Shown here: piece after piece, positions 33,136-42,884 of the stretch
How the letters are laid out: each line of letters starts with the position of its first letter
Position numbering within the stretch: position 1 is the stretch's first letter
NCBI RefSeq assembly: GCF_003385595.1
Contig: NZ_QNUE01000004.1
Location: forward strand, 124,001-188,000
Length of the DNA stretch: 64,000 nt
Source: Chryseobacterium flavum
Lineage (GTDB): Bacteria; Bacteroidota; Bacteroidia; Flavobacteriales; Weeksellaceae
Reading direction: 5' to 3'
Made by a program: the position numbers and the translations under genes
The notes under the pieces: generated by a model
Told to the model about the DNA's origin: nothing
Seen by the model: the letters and a program-made list of their open reading frames with translations, nothing else
The model's database searches: none

Positions 33136-35116
33136 TATTAAGTTCTATATTAACTGTTGTACCCTGGTTATCAGAACTGACCTCCATTTTTCCTTTCAGA
33201 TAATTTACCCTGTTTTTCAAATTCCGAAGTCCCATGCTTTTGCTTGTTTTTTCAATATCTTTTTCAAATCCTTTTCCGTTATCTTCAATGGTGATCATAA
33301 AGTTATCATCGGATTGGGAGCATTGTAATAAAATATTACTGGCTTCGGCATGTTTCACTGCATTAGCTAATAATTCCTGGACAATCCTGTAAATATTCAA
33401 CTGGATCTTTAAAGGAAGGTCTTTTTCAATGTTGATAGGCTGAAAGTAAATATCCAGATCTTTCCGGGTATAAAATTCACAAAGATCATGTAATGCTGTT
33501 TCGAGACCGAAATTGAGAAGTGATTCAGGCATCAGGTTCCGGGCTACATGTCTTAGTTCCGCTACCGAATTGTCCAGCTGGTTCAGGATCTTATAGAAAT
33601 CCCGGTGCAGTTCAGGATTCAAATTATGGGAAGACCAGGTGGAAAGGTTAATCTTCACCCCGGCCAGCATCCCTCCCAAACCATCATGAAGGTCTTTTGC
33701 CACACGTTCTCTCTCTCTTTCTTCACCTTCCAGAATGGCTTTTGTAAGAGCCAGTTCCTCTTTCTGTTTTATATCTTCTATCTTTTGCTGAAGGTTAATC
33801 TCTTTTTGTTCTGACAGCTTTTTATTCTTTCTGTAAATAACGAATAAAAAAATTAAAAGGCTCAGGAATAACAACAAAACAAGGCTCAGAACCCATAGGT
33901 AAGAGTTTTTCTTATTAACTTCCATCTGCTTCTGGTTCTTTTCAGCATTTAAGAACGCTATCTTTTTTTCTTTTTCAGAAGCACTGAATTTAGCTTCCAG
34001 CTTATTGATTTCCAGTTTTATATTTTCAGCATTTATACTGTCGTTCAGATTAGAATATTTCTTTTCCCACAATAAAGCCTGGCTGAGATTTCCGATAATT
34101 TCATTGATGCTGGCCAGATGGCTATAGATGGTTTTTCTGTTATTAAGATCCTGTGCAAGGGTTTTCTCTGCTAAAATTTCCTCTAAGAGACTTTTGGCTT
34201 CTGTATATCTTTTTAATTTTTTAAACGTATCATATTTATGGAAATAGAACATCTGCATCTGAAGCTTCTGATTGAATTTTTTAGCATAATATAATCCCTT
34301 TTCTATGTTTTGAAGAGCTTGTTCATGATCCTGCTGTCCGATAAAATATAATGCCCTGTTATAATAATAAAGAGTATTGGAAGAAGATTCAGGATAAGAA
34401 TGAATCATCTCTCCTGCCTTGTTTAAATACTGTTTTCCGGAAAGACATTTAGCCTGATAGCAATAATTGCTGCTGATATTAAGATAGGCGTAAAATAATT
34501 CAGCAGATGCAGGAGCTTTTTTCTCAAGGATCTGGAGGGCTTTTTCATTGTAATGATGAGCTTTGTTAAACTCAGCATTGTAGGTAAGCATTAATGCCAG
34601 TTGAGTATAGAGAAAACCTAAGATTTTGCTGTCTCCATGTTTTTCGGCGGTGGGAATGCTTTTTTCCAGCATGGTTTTAATCAGAAACGGATATCCTTCT
34701 TTATTTTTTTGCAGGATACCATAGTTATACCAGCTTAAGGCTAAATAATAATCAGCTGTTTTACTTTTTAGCCGGGGTAAAGTTTCGATAGCTTTACGAT
34801 AGGATATTGCTGCTTTTTCTTTGTTGAAATCCTGATAATACTGGCCTTTGTAATAATAATAGACAGAGGTGATAAAGGGATCTCCCGCACCGGCACGCTT
34901 CCCGTTTTCCAGATACTTTTTACTGAGCAGGGTATCTGTGCTCTTATAATAACGGGATAGTAAAAAATAAGCATTAGCCCTGGAAGAGTTGCTTATACTA
35001 CTCTGGATGGCAAGCTGTAAGCTATCTGTAAATTTCTTTTCATTCAGCGGAAGTAATCCCTGTGCCTGTAATGAGAAATGAACTAAAATATATAGAAAAC
35101 ACAGGAGTTTCTTCAT
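33122..35116 (-). CDS. Sensor histidine kinase with periplasmic TPR repeats
   Basis: A 664-residue kinase. After a signal sequence (ending near SLQAQ) there are several tetratricopeptide-like repeats (about 40-370), a coiled region, one transmembrane helix (about 405-427) and a second coiled coil. A HisKA_3 dimerisation domain follows with the phosphorylated His in VAKDLHDGLGGMLAG. The HATPase domain has the N box (QELLANAVKHAEASN) and IEDNGKGF. This TPR-HisKA_3 form is typical for Bacteroidota and pairs with LuxR-type response regulators. Targets are unknown. Confidence 0.92.
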   Translation of the reverse strand: MKKLLCFLYILVHFSLQAQGLLPLNEKKFTDSLQLAIQSSISNSSRANAYFLLSRYYKSTDTLLSKKYLENGKRAGAGDPFITSVYYYYKGQYYQDFNKEKAAISYRKAIETLPRLKSKTADYYLALSWYNYGILQKNKEGYPFLIKTMLEKSIPTAEKHGDSKILGFLYTQLALMLTYNAEFNKAHHYNEKALQILEKKAPASAELFYAYLNISSNYCYQAKCLSGKQYLNKAGEMIHSYPESSSNTLYYYNRALYFIGQQDHEQALQNIEKGLYYAKKFNQKLQMQMFYFHKYDTFKKLKRYTEAKSLLEEILAEKTLAQDLNNRKTIYSHLASINEIIGNLSQALLWEKKYSNLNDSINAENIKLEINKLEAKFSASEKEKKIAFLNAEKNQKQMEVNKKNSYLWVLSLVLLLFLSLLIFLFVIYRKNKKLSEQKEINLQQKIEDIKQKEELALTKAILEGEERERERVAKDLHDGLGGMLAGVKINLSTWSSHNLNPELHRDFYKILNQLDNSVAELRHVARNLMPESLLNFGLETALHDLCEFYTRKDLDIYFQPINIEKDLPLKIQLNIYRIVQELLANAVKHAEASNILLQCSQSDDNFMITIEDNGKGFEKDIEKTSKSMGLRNLKNRVNYLKGKMEVSSDNQGTTVNIELNIDGE

Positions 35117-35225
35117 TTGATTAATTCCGGTTTGATAGTTTTTTTATAAAGGTTGAAGATAGCTAAAAATTCATGTATTGGAAAATACCTGAAAATAGGT
35201 AGAAAAAAATACACTTTTTTCAGGG

Positions 35226-35256
35226 TTGCTATTTATTCTGTTCTCTGATAGTTTTG
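35226..35256 (+). promoter_or_regulatory. Promoter of the beta-barrel protein gene
   Basis: TTG at 35226-35228, 20 bases, then TAGTTTTG at 35249-35256. It lies 48 bases before the ATG. Confidence 0.5.
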
Positions 35257-35304
35257 CAGGCATCATAACCGGGTAAGATAATAACTTAAAAACTTATATA
35301 TAAA

Positions 35305-35811
35305 ATGACAAAGAGAATTTTTTTACTGGGGGGTATTCTTCTGGTTGGCAGTCTGAATGCACAGAGGATACAAAAAGGGGAAGCCCAGGTCAATGTTGAT
35401 ATCGGAGTAGCCAATGGATGGGGAACTCCTGTATCTGTAGGGGTGGATTATGCTATCCATAATGATATTACGGTAGGCATTGAAGGAAGTTATGCCAGTA
35501 AAAAGTATGCAGGAGATATTAAAGGGAGTTGGTTAGGCATTGGTGTAAACGGGAACTATCACTTTAATACTCTGCTGAAGATTCCGAATAAATGGGATAT
35601 TTATGCAGGTGCTACACTGGCATACAATTCTTTTTCCTATAAATATAATGGATCTGATTATGATTATTTTGGAGGGGAATCATCAGGAGTAGGGTTTGTA
35701 GGGCAGGCAGGTGCCCGATATTTTTTCACGAATAATCTTGCTGTGCATGTAGAATTAGGAGGAGGAACTGTGGCTTCCGGAGGAAAAGCCGGCCTTACCT
35801 ATAAATTCTAG
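35305..35811 (+). CDS. Small outer-membrane beta-barrel protein
   Basis: A 168-residue protein with a signal peptide (ending near GSLNAQ) and then alternating amphipathic strands with aromatic and glycine residues, ending in GKAGLTYKF with a terminal Phe. This is the pattern of an 8-stranded outer-membrane barrel. Function is unknown. It is transcribed away from the histidine kinase gene and has a recognisable promoter. Confidence 0.82.
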   Translation: MTKRIFLLGGILLVGSLNAQRIQKGEAQVNVDIGVANGWGTPVSVGVDYAIHNDITVGIEGSYASKKYAGDIKGSWLGIGVNGNYHFNTLLKIPNKWDIYAGATLAYNSFSYKYNGSDYDYFGGESSGVGFVGQAGARYFFTNNLAVHVELGGGTVASGGKAGLTYKF

Positions 35812-36024
35812 ACGGTAATACAAACACCAAATATCCTTTTCACCATACTTTTTTCAGAGCTGATGCAGATCATATGATGGACTTTCAGCTTTTAAAATTG
35901 ATAATCTTCTCAATAGGACAGGGAGTTTTTTCCCGGTTTTTAATTGATATTTTTATAAAAGAATGGTGATTTTTTATAAAATATCAATTAAACTTCTTTG
36001 AATTTAAACTAAATCTTTAAAAAT

Positions 36025-36522
36025 ATGAAAACAATAAATTTATATCAATCGTTTAGGAATCTTTTCACTGTATTTTTCACATTAATGTTACTGGGATTTA
36101 TCGTATCCTGTGGTGGTAATGACGATGAAGGTGGCGATGGAAATGGCGCAGGAATAAACAGCTCTCATTATAAAATAACAGTTACTTTAAACGGTGTGAA
36201 TGCCACCGATGATTATGTATCTGTAGTGGCTTCAGGAGGTAACCATCAAAATGACAGTTCATTATGGAAAATTAATGGTGCCGTACAAAATGGACAAACA
36301 GTAGTAGGGCTGAATAAAAATAGTTTTTCGGGAGCAACCAAATCCTATACAATTGAAACCAATACCCCTATTGCGGCATTATCTGCCTCCATTCAGGTGA
36401 TTAACTTTAATTCAACTATTACCGGAACGTATAAAATAGAGAAAGATAATCAGCTGGTGGTTAACGAAACCATCAATCTGACTGCCGATGGAGCGGATTT
36501 TACAAAGAATTATACATTTTAA
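36025..36522 (+). CDS. Lipoprotein of unknown function
   Basis: A 165-residue lipoprotein. The lipobox is GFIVSC with Cys29, followed by GGNDDEGGDGNG, an acidic and glycine-rich tether. The mature part looks like a beta sandwich with repeated Thr/Asn strands. I recognise no family. It converges on tyrS across a long terminator hairpin. Confidence 0.75.
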   Translation: MKTINLYQSFRNLFTVFFTLMLLGFIVSCGGNDDEGGDGNGAGINSSHYKITVTLNGVNATDDYVSVVASGGNHQNDSSLWKINGAVQNGQTVVGLNKNSFSGATKSYTIETNTPIAALSASIQVINFNSTITGTYKIEKDNQLVVNETINLTADGADFTKNYTF

Positions 36523-36620
36523 AAATGAGGGGAACGTAAATTGTTAATACTGGTTTTTCAATACGGAGTAATTCAACATAAGAAATGTTCTCAATATTGA
36601 TTTTAGCCTTTATATAATTA

Positions 36621-36663
36621 ATAATCAAAGAGGGGGACTGATATAGCCCCCCTCTTTGATTAT
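36621..36663. terminator. Bidirectional terminator overlapping the tyrS stop codon
   Basis: ATCAAAGAGGGGG and CCCCCTCTTTGAT form a 13-bp perfect stem. Its right end includes the tyrS stop codon at 36660-36662. AT-rich flanks serve both converging genes. Confidence 0.85.
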
Positions 36664-37955
36664 ATTACTTTTACAATAAAATAGCTTTTTTTACCTTTTT
36701 GAAGCAATAAAAACTGACCGTCAATAAGGTCACTTTCATTAGCGGTAAAAGTATCATTTACTTTTTGTTTGTTGATGGAAATAGAGTTTCCTTTAATTTC
36801 TCTTTGGGCTTCGCTTTTCGATTTTAGGAATCCTGATTTTTCAGAAAGAAGATCAATAATACTGATCCCCAGTACATCAGCTTTTGCAATTTCTTTTTGA
36901 GGAACCCCGTCAAAAACTTCAAGGAAAGTTTCTTCATCAAGGCTTACAAGATCTTCAGCAGTAGAACGGCCGAAAAGGATTTCTGAAGCTTTAAGTGCCT
37001 TTTCATATTCTTCCTGACCATGTACCCATACCGTTACTTCTTCCGCCAGCTTTTTCTGAAGCTTTCTTTCGTGTGGGGCTGTCTTATGCTCTTCAATAAG
37101 AGCTTCGATCTCATTTTTTCCTAAGAAAGTATAAAACTTGATAAATCTTTCAGCGTCCTCATCTGTTGCATTCAGCCAGAACTGGTAGAATTTATATGGA
37201 GAGGTTTTCTTTTTATCCAGCCAGTAATTTTCTCCGCTTTCAGACTTTCCGAATTTAGAACCATCAGCCTTTGTAATCAAAGGAACGGTTAATGCAAATG
37301 CTTCCCCCTGGGCTTTTCTGCGGATCAATTCTGTTCCTGTAGTGATATTTCCCCATTGATCCGAACCTCCCATCTGAAGTTTTACATTGTTGTTTTGGTA
37401 CAGATGAAGGAAGTCATATCCCTGGATCAGCTGGTAGGTGAATTCTGTAAAGCTCATTCCGTCTGCACCGCCTTCTCCTGAAAATCTCTTCTTTACAGAG
37501 TCTTTTGCCATCATGTAGTTGACCGTAATATTCTTTCCTATATTTTTTGCAAAATCAAGAAAAGAAATGTTTTTCATCCAGTCATAGTTGTTTACCAGTT
37601 CAGCTTTATTAGGTTCATTACCATCAAAATTCAAAAATCTTGAAAGCTGGTTCTTTAAACAGTCCACATAATGTAAAAGAGTCTCTTCATCCAGAAGGTT
37701 TCTTTCAGCTGATTTTCCGGACGGGTCTCCAATCATTCCTGTAGCACCTCCTACAAGCGCGATGGGTTTGTGCCCGTGCTGTTGAAAGTGTGCAAGAATC
37801 TTTATCTGGATAAGACTTCCGATATGTAAAGAATCGGCAGTGGGATCAAAACCAATATATGCAGTTGTTACCTCTTTATTCAGTTGTTCATCGGTTCCGG
37901 GCATCATATCGGCAAAAAGACCTCGCCATTTAAGTTCTTCTATAAAGGAATTCAT
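36660..37955 (-). CDS. tyrS: Tyrosyl-tRNA synthetase
   Basis: Charges tRNA-Tyr. A class I synthetase of 431 residues. The HIGH motif is [11 protein letters not shown] (about 37-47), the tyrosine-binding GGSDQWGNI lies near 197, and the KMSKS loop is KFGKSESG (about 234-241). The C-terminal S4-like RNA-binding domain is present (about 360-431). No anomalies. Confidence 0.97.
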   Translation of the reverse strand: MNSFIEELKWRGLFADMMPGTDEQLNKEVTTAYIGFDPTADSLHIGSLIQIKILAHFQQHGHKPIALVGGATGMIGDPSGKSAERNLLDEETLLHYVDCLKNQLSRFLNFDGNEPNKAELVNNYDWMKNISFLDFAKNIGKNITVNYMMAKDSVKKRFSGEGGADGMSFTEFTYQLIQGYDFLHLYQNNNVKLQMGGSDQWGNITTGTELIRRKAQGEAFALTVPLITKADGSKFGKSESGENYWLDKKKTSPYKFYQFWLNATDEDAERFIKFYTFLGKNEIEALIEEHKTAPHERKLQKKLAEEVTVWVHGQEEYEKALKASEILFGRSTAEDLVSLDEETFLEVFDGVPQKEIAKADVLGISIIDLLSEKSGFLKSKSEAQREIKGNSISINKQKVNDTFTANESDLIDGQFLLLQKGKKSYFIVKVI

Positions 37956-37982
37956 TGATTTTTACTTTAAAATTTTACGGTA

Positions 37983-37990
37983 CAAAGATA
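37983..37990 (-). promoter_or_regulatory. -7 element of the tyrS promoter
   Basis: On the minus strand TATCTTTG, an exact TAnnTTTG, lies 27 bases before the tyrS ATG. The -33 part is poor. Confidence 0.5.
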
Positions 37991-38121
37991 GTAATTTCAG
38001 AAGTATGAAGACGAAAAAGGTGGAAGTATGGCCGTAGAATGAACTGAGAAGTTTGAAAGGCGAAGTAATAAAAGAAATGCCTGTGAATATTAAAAATATC
38101 CTGCAAATTCACTTTTCTTCC

Positions 38122-38153
38122 TTTGTCATTTTGGGTCAAATGCGTTATATTTG
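38122..38153 (+). promoter_or_regulatory. Promoter of the sigma factor gene, very close to the start codon
   Basis: TTTG at 38122-38125, 20 bases, then TATATTTG at 38146-38153, an exact match. The ATG at 38160 is only 6 bases later, so transcription would begin at or beside the start codon. Confidence 0.65.
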
Positions 38154-38159
38154 TTAATA

Positions 38160-38720
38160 ATGAATGACGAACAGCTATTTCTGCTCATCCAGAGAGCCAA
38201 AGACAAGGACCAGAAGGCCCAGACCAAACTCATTAATGTTTTCTGGGTGGATGTTTTTTCCTTTGTGATGAAAAAAGTAAGAGATGAAAATGATGCCGAT
38301 GAGATTACTGTAAATGTTTTTTCCAAAGTATTGTCTAAACTGGATATGTTTGATCCTCATTTCCAGTTTAAAACCTGGGTTCTTACCATTGCTCAGAATA
38401 CTGTTATTGATTTCTGGAGAAAGAAAAGCCGTGAAAATGAAGATTCTATTGAGAACCTTGGTGAGGTGAAAAACCAATATGCAAAATCTCCGGAAGAACT
38501 TATGATTTCTGCTGAAGAACAAAAGAAAATCATTAAAACCATAGAATCTCTGGATGCCAATTATCAGGATATTATCAAGCTGAGATTCTTTGAGGAAAAA
38601 AGTATTAAAGAAATTGCAGAAGAGCTGGGGATTTCAGTTGCCAATACTAAAGTAAGGGTAATGAGGGCCAAGAAAGTGCTGGCTGAACTGCTTAAAAATA
38701 ATGAATTTGATGATCATTAA
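38160..38720 (+). CDS. RNA polymerase sigma factor, sigma-70 family (ECF type)
   Basis: A 186-residue sigma factor. Region 2 has DADEITVNVFSKVLSKLDMF and FKTWVLTIAQNTVIDFWRKK (2.3/2.4). Region 4 reads IIKLRFFEEKSIKEIAEELG followed by VANTKVRVMRAKKVL. The start was placed at ATG 38160; the earlier TTG at 38151 overlaps the -7 box. No anti-sigma gene lies next to it. Regulon not predictable from the window. Confidence 0.92.
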   Translation: MNDEQLFLLIQRAKDKDQKAQTKLINVFWVDVFSFVMKKVRDENDADEITVNVFSKVLSKLDMFDPHFQFKTWVLTIAQNTVIDFWRKKSRENEDSIENLGEVKNQYAKSPEELMISAEEQKKIIKTIESLDANYQDIIKLRFFEEKSIKEIAEELGISVANTKVRVMRAKKVLAELLKNNEFDDH

Positions 38721-38915
38721 ATTCCTGAATTCCTTTCAATTATAAAATATAAACCGATAAATTGTATGAACCACCTATTCTGAAGCCGGAACGGGGGATT
38801 TATGTTGCATCCAGTTCTTGTATCATAGGGCAGAGAAATTGAGCAAAATAGAAGAAATTTTGGCCTTTAGGCTTCAAATTTTTCGTAACTTTCCGGTGTT
38901 TAAAAATGAAAAAGA

Positions 38916-40685
38916 ATGACTTCAAAGGAAAAAGTTGCTGCACTTCGTGAAGAAATGCAGAAAAATAATGTTGATGCATTTATCGTATATTCTGCAGATC
39001 CGCATATGAGTGAGTACCTTCCTGAAGAATGGCAGGAGAGAGCATGGCTGTCAGGATTTTTAGGTTCTGCCGGTTTTGTGGTAGTTACTAAAGATAAAGC
39101 CGGGCTTTGGACAGACGGAAGGTATTTTACACAGGCTGCGATTGAACTGGAAGGTTCAGGAATTGACCTTTTCAAAGATGGAATGGAAGGAACTCCTAAT
39201 TATATTGACTGGATCATTTCTGAAATTCCTGCCGGCGGTAAAGTTGCTGTAAATGCATTAGCTGCTTCCAATACCAACTGGGAGCTGCTTTCTCAAAAAT
39301 TTGATGCAAAGAATATTACACTGGCCGATCTTCCTCTTTTAAAAGAAGTCTGGAAAGAGAGAGGAACTCCTTCAAAAAATCCGATTTATGTACATCCTGT
39401 AGAAAGAGCCGGTAAATCCGTAACAGATAAACTTTCCGCGATCCGTCAGAAGATGGAAGAACAGGGGGCTACAGTTCATATCATTTCAAGTCTGGATGAT
39501 GTAGCCTGGACTTTAAACCTTAGAGGAAGTGATGTGCAAAGTAATCCCGTATTCCTGGGATATATTGTGATTACAAAAAATGATGCTGTACTGTTCACCG
39601 ATCTGGAAAAGCTGAATGTAGAAGCAAGAAAACAAATGGATGATGCTTTCGTGAAAATGATGCCTTACGAAGAATTCTATAATTATCTGAAAGCGTTCAA
39701 AAATGAAAAAGTATTGGTTTCACCTAATAGTAATCAACAGATTTTTGAAACATTAAAAACAGAAAATGGGTTTATCAAGGCTCCTGTTCCGGGAAATCTG
39801 ATGAAAGCCCAGAAAAATGAAGCTGAACTGGAAGGCTTCAGAAAAGTAATGGTAAGGGATGGTGTTGCCATGGTAAAATTCTTATACTGGCTGACCTACA
39901 ATGCAGGAAAAGAAGCTATGAATGAGTATTCCATTGGTGAAAAGCTGCGAGGCTTCCGTGCAGAAGGTGAGAATTTTGTAGGAGAAAGCTTTGGTTCCAT
40001 AGTAGGATATAAAGATAACGGGGCGATAATGCATTATTCTGCGAAAAAGGAAGGAAGCAAAGAAGTCACTAATGATGCAAGTATCCTGGTTGATTCAGGA
40101 GGACAGTATCTGGAGGGAACTACAGATATTACAAGGACTTTTGCACTGGGAAATGTTTCTGAAGAATTCAAAAGAAATTCAACTCTGGTATTGCAGGGTA
40201 TGATCCGTTTATCAATGGTAAAATTCCCTAAAGGAACCAAAGGGGTACATCTTGATGCTATAGCAAGACTTCCGCTTTGGATGGAAGGTAAAGATTTCAA
40301 TCACGGAACCGGGCATGGTGTAGGAAGCTTTATGAATGTTCATGAAGGACCTCAAAGTATCAGAAAAGATATGAATCCTCAGGATCTTCTTCCCGGAATG
40401 GTTTGTTCAAATGAACCTGGATACTATCTTGAAGGAGAATACGGAATCCGTCATGAAAACCTTATTGCAGTAAAAGAAGCAGAAAAAACAATTCATGGAA
40501 CATTCTATGAATTTGAAACACTAACGTTCTGTCCGTTCTTTAAAGATACAATCGTCAAAGAAATTCTTTCGGAAAATGAAATTGAATGGTTAAACCGTTA
40601 TCATAAAACCTGTGAAGAAAAACTTGCTCCCCACCTGGAAGGTGAGGTTAAAGAATGGTTCTTACAATTGGTAAGCCCGCTTTAA
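38916..40685 (+). CDS. Aminopeptidase P family protein (M24)
   Basis: A 589-residue, two-metal Xaa-Pro aminopeptidase of the long form with two N-terminal creatinase-like domains (about 5-130 and 160-300) and a C-terminal pita-bread domain. Metal ligands are visible: Asp in VDSGGQYLEGTTDITRTF, the second Asp in the same stretch, His in HGTGHGVG, and Glu in SNEPGYYLEGEYG and GIRHENL. It has no signal peptide, so it is cytosolic. A terminator follows. Confidence 0.95.
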   Translation: MTSKEKVAALREEMQKNNVDAFIVYSADPHMSEYLPEEWQERAWLSGFLGSAGFVVVTKDKAGLWTDGRYFTQAAIELEGSGIDLFKDGMEGTPNYIDWIISEIPAGGKVAVNALAASNTNWELLSQKFDAKNITLADLPLLKEVWKERGTPSKNPIYVHPVERAGKSVTDKLSAIRQKMEEQGATVHIISSLDDVAWTLNLRGSDVQSNPVFLGYIVITKNDAVLFTDLEKLNVEARKQMDDAFVKMMPYEEFYNYLKAFKNEKVLVSPNSNQQIFETLKTENGFIKAPVPGNLMKAQKNEAELEGFRKVMVRDGVAMVKFLYWLTYNAGKEAMNEYSIGEKLRGFRAEGENFVGESFGSIVGYKDNGAIMHYSAKKEGSKEVTNDASILVDSGGQYLEGTTDITRTFALGNVSEEFKRNSTLVLQGMIRLSMVKFPKGTKGVHLDAIARLPLWMEGKDFNHGTGHGVGSFMNVHEGPQSIRKDMNPQDLLPGMVCSNEPGYYLEGEYGIRHENLIAVKEAEKTIHGTFYEFETLTFCPFFKDTIVKEILSENEIEWLNRYHKTCEEKLAPHLEGEVKEWFLQLVSPL

Positions 40686-40731
40686 TTATAAAGTAATTAA
40701 GTATTAAACCGAATAATTGTTAGATAAACTA

Positions 40732-40765
40732 AAGTCCTGTAAGCATCTCTTACAGGGCTTTTCTT
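40732..40765 (+). terminator. Intrinsic terminator of the aminopeptidase gene
   Basis: AAGTCCTGTAAG and CTTACAGGGCTT form a long stem with a 5-base loop (one G-T pair) followed by TTTTCTTTT. Confidence 0.85.
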
Positions 40766-40847
40766 TTATGCAACCGTATTTTTACGGATAAAAGTTCAGG
40801 GTTTCCCCTGAAGCACAGGCTAAAAGGCTTCACTATATTTGTACCCG

Positions 40848-40924
40848 TAAACATCATATCTTCATATACATAACTCAATCAATTTTCAAAACGGTAAATC
40901 ATCCTGTCCTGGGATGATTTTTTG
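40848..40924 (+). ncRNA. Candidate small RNA
   Basis: An exact TAnnTTTG box (TATATTTG, 40834-40841) lies in a 455-base stretch without a gene, and a second intrinsic terminator lies about 75 bases later (AAATCATCC and GGATGATTT, 40896-40920, followed by T). A short independent transcript is therefore possible. No clean -33 TTTG is present, no known RNA family is recognised, and no coding frame lies between. Confidence 0.3.
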
Positions 40925-41140
40925 TTTAATATGCAATATGCTTTATCGGAATTCTGTGGAATAAAGCCGGTTAAAGTGACTTATATTGGTATAATCAGGA
41001 ATTCAGGCAGTGAACAAAGGTTCAGTGGCTGAAGAAAGTGAAAGAAATGGGCAAGAAACAGAGATGGATACCCTAACTTTATCCGGCTATTGAAATTCCA
41101 ATGCCAGATAAAGTGAGTATAAACACAATTAAAAAAATAG

Positions 41141-41863
41141 TTACAGTCCTTTCTTTCCTTCAATCCAATAGGCTTGCGACCTGATGCATTTCGGAGAGAC
41201 ACCTTTGGCTTTAAGAAACTTTCTGATCACAGACATGGTGTTGCCATTTCCGGTCAGATAGAAAACCACTTCATTATTGTATATGCTTTGTTTCTCTTCA
41301 TTCAGAAAATCAGTCAGGGATTCCATAATACGTATTATATTTTTTTTCGGACTGTGATAGCCATATAAATTCAGGATCTCAAGAGCAGAGGGCTCTTCCA
41401 GTTCGTGAAGACATATGAAGGTACGGTTTGCTTCTTCTGCTGCGTCTTTAATGGAAATAGAGCTCCCAAGTGAGGTCTCGTCACCAATGGAAAAATGGAT
41501 TCTCGCTTCAGGTTCAAAAAACCGCTTTCCTCTTGGCATTAACATTTTTACCGGGCTTCCCGTGGCTAAACAGCTTACAAAATGACTTCCTGCTGCACTC
41601 TTATCATGGGTATGGAAAATCACATCAAAGGTACCGGCTTCCCGGTTAAAACAAAAGGGGGAGTAGTTTCTGAAGTCTCTGTCGCTGACCCGGATTCCTA
41701 TTGCATAAGCAGGCTCATAAGGCACATCCTGCAGATTGGCGGCAAAGCGTATACAGCGCAATTCATCGGTTATTTTTTTTATATCGACTACCATGCAGTC
41801 TTTGAATTTTGAGGACCAGACATTTTCTACCGTATCATTGATCCATTTTGGTAAACTAGGCAT
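41141..41863 (-). CDS. Siderophore-interacting protein (FAD/NAD(P)H ferric reductase-like)
   Basis: A 240-residue protein of the siderophore-interacting family, which reduces ferric siderophores in the cytoplasm. The FAD-binding motif appears as RNYSPFCF (the usual form is RxYTxR, so it is altered). SKAAGSH-type loop is seen as KSAAGSHFVSCL, GDETSLGSSISI is the usual GDETALPAI region in a changed form, and the C-terminus is WIEGKKGL, matching the family's Y-W end. These changes suggest a divergent member. The AraC gene 81 bases upstream on the same strand is the likely regulator. Confidence 0.85.
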   Translation of the reverse strand: MPSLPKWINDTVENVWSSKFKDCMVVDIKKITDELRCIRFAANLQDVPYEPAYAIGIRVSDRDFRNYSPFCFNREAGTFDVIFHTHDKSAAGSHFVSCLATGSPVKMLMPRGKRFFEPEARIHFSIGDETSLGSSISIKDAAEEANRTFICLHELEEPSALEILNLYGYHSPKKNIIRIMESLTDFLNEEKQSIYNNEVVFYLTGNGNTMSVIRKFLKAKGVSPKCIRSQAYWIEGKKGL

Positions 41864-41944
41864 GACTTTTTTTATTGCAAAGGACGCTTCAAAAAAGATA
41901 TGGAACGATAGCCTTTTCAGGGAATTTGTTGGACTATTCGTGGT

Positions 41945-42817
41945 TTATAAAGGGTTTCTGTTTTTGTTCCGGAATTCTGAAGGGGACTGGTCTTCTGATT
42001 TTGAAAATAAGCGGCTGAAATATGTATGATCACTGTATCCCAGTTTGTAAGCAATTTCTTTTACGGTAAGGTGAGTAAATACCAGCAGGCGTTTTGCTTC
42101 GGTTAAGACTTCCTGATGAATCCAGTATTGTGCAGGTTTTCCGGTTATTTCCCTTACTGCTTCCGTGAGGTACCCCCTTGAAATATTTAAACGTTCTGCA
42201 TATTCAGATGGACTTTTCATGGTTTTGAACTCCTTTCTGACCATGCTTCTGAAGGCCCTTGTGAGTTGCAGGGCACGGTTTTCAACAGGTTCACCGGAAT
42301 GGATCTCCTTTGAGTAAATATAGGCAAACATCCCGGTAAAAGCATTCAGTAACGACTGAACAACCAGGTAGCCTTCTTTAGACAAGAGTACTTCATCAGA
42401 ATAAGAAGAATGAAGGATTTTGGCTGAAGTACTGATCCTGTGTATCCAATTCTCGTCAAGGGGTATTGGGCGGATTTTTTCCAGGGATTCTTCAAAAACA
42501 GTACGAACGGCATCCGGAAGCAGATCTGCCTTTACTGCTATAAACCATCCGTTAACTCTTTCCATGACGAGCCCCTGATGTACCTGGCCCGGTAATACAC
42601 AGAAAATTGAGGGCTGTCGGGATTCGATAATTTTAAAATCAACCATCATTTTTACATACCCACTTTCCATAGAGGTGAAAATGTAATGACTGTCCCGGTG
42701 TATTCCTTTATCCATAAGTGCTTCATCGGAACTTCTAAGGCGGTGCTCAATCTTCTCAACAAGAATACCATGCCGGGAAATACCATTGAGATCATAAGTG
42801 GGAATTGTATGTTTCAT
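41945..42817 (-). CDS. AraC-family transcriptional regulator
   Basis: A regulator of about 290 residues with an N-terminal cupin-like sensor domain (about 1-170) and a C-terminal AraC DNA-binding domain with two helix-turn-helix units. The first is PSEYAERLNISRGYLTEAVR, the second TVKEIAYKLGYSDHTYFSRL, followed by KSEDQSPSEFR. I chose the ATG at 42817 (MKHTIPTYDL); an ATG seven codons earlier (42838) is also possible. It is probably the regulator of the siderophore-interacting protein gene. Confidence 0.88.
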   Translation of the reverse strand: MKHTIPTYDLNGISRHGILVEKIEHRLRSSDEALMDKGIHRDSHYIFTSMESGYVKMMVDFKIIESRQPSIFCVLPGQVHQGLVMERVNGWFIAVKADLLPDAVRTVFEESLEKIRPIPLDENWIHRISTSAKILHSSYSDEVLLSKEGYLVVQSLLNAFTGMFAYIYSKEIHSGEPVENRALQLTRAFRSMVRKEFKTMKSPSEYAERLNISRGYLTEAVREITGKPAQYWIHQEVLTEAKRLLVFTHLTVKEIAYKLGYSDHTYFSRLFSKSEDQSPSEFRNKNRNPL

Positions 42818-42884
42818 GCCTGGAAACTGTATGTACAAAACTACAATATATCCTTACGATTTTTGATAAAATAAATAACAATAT

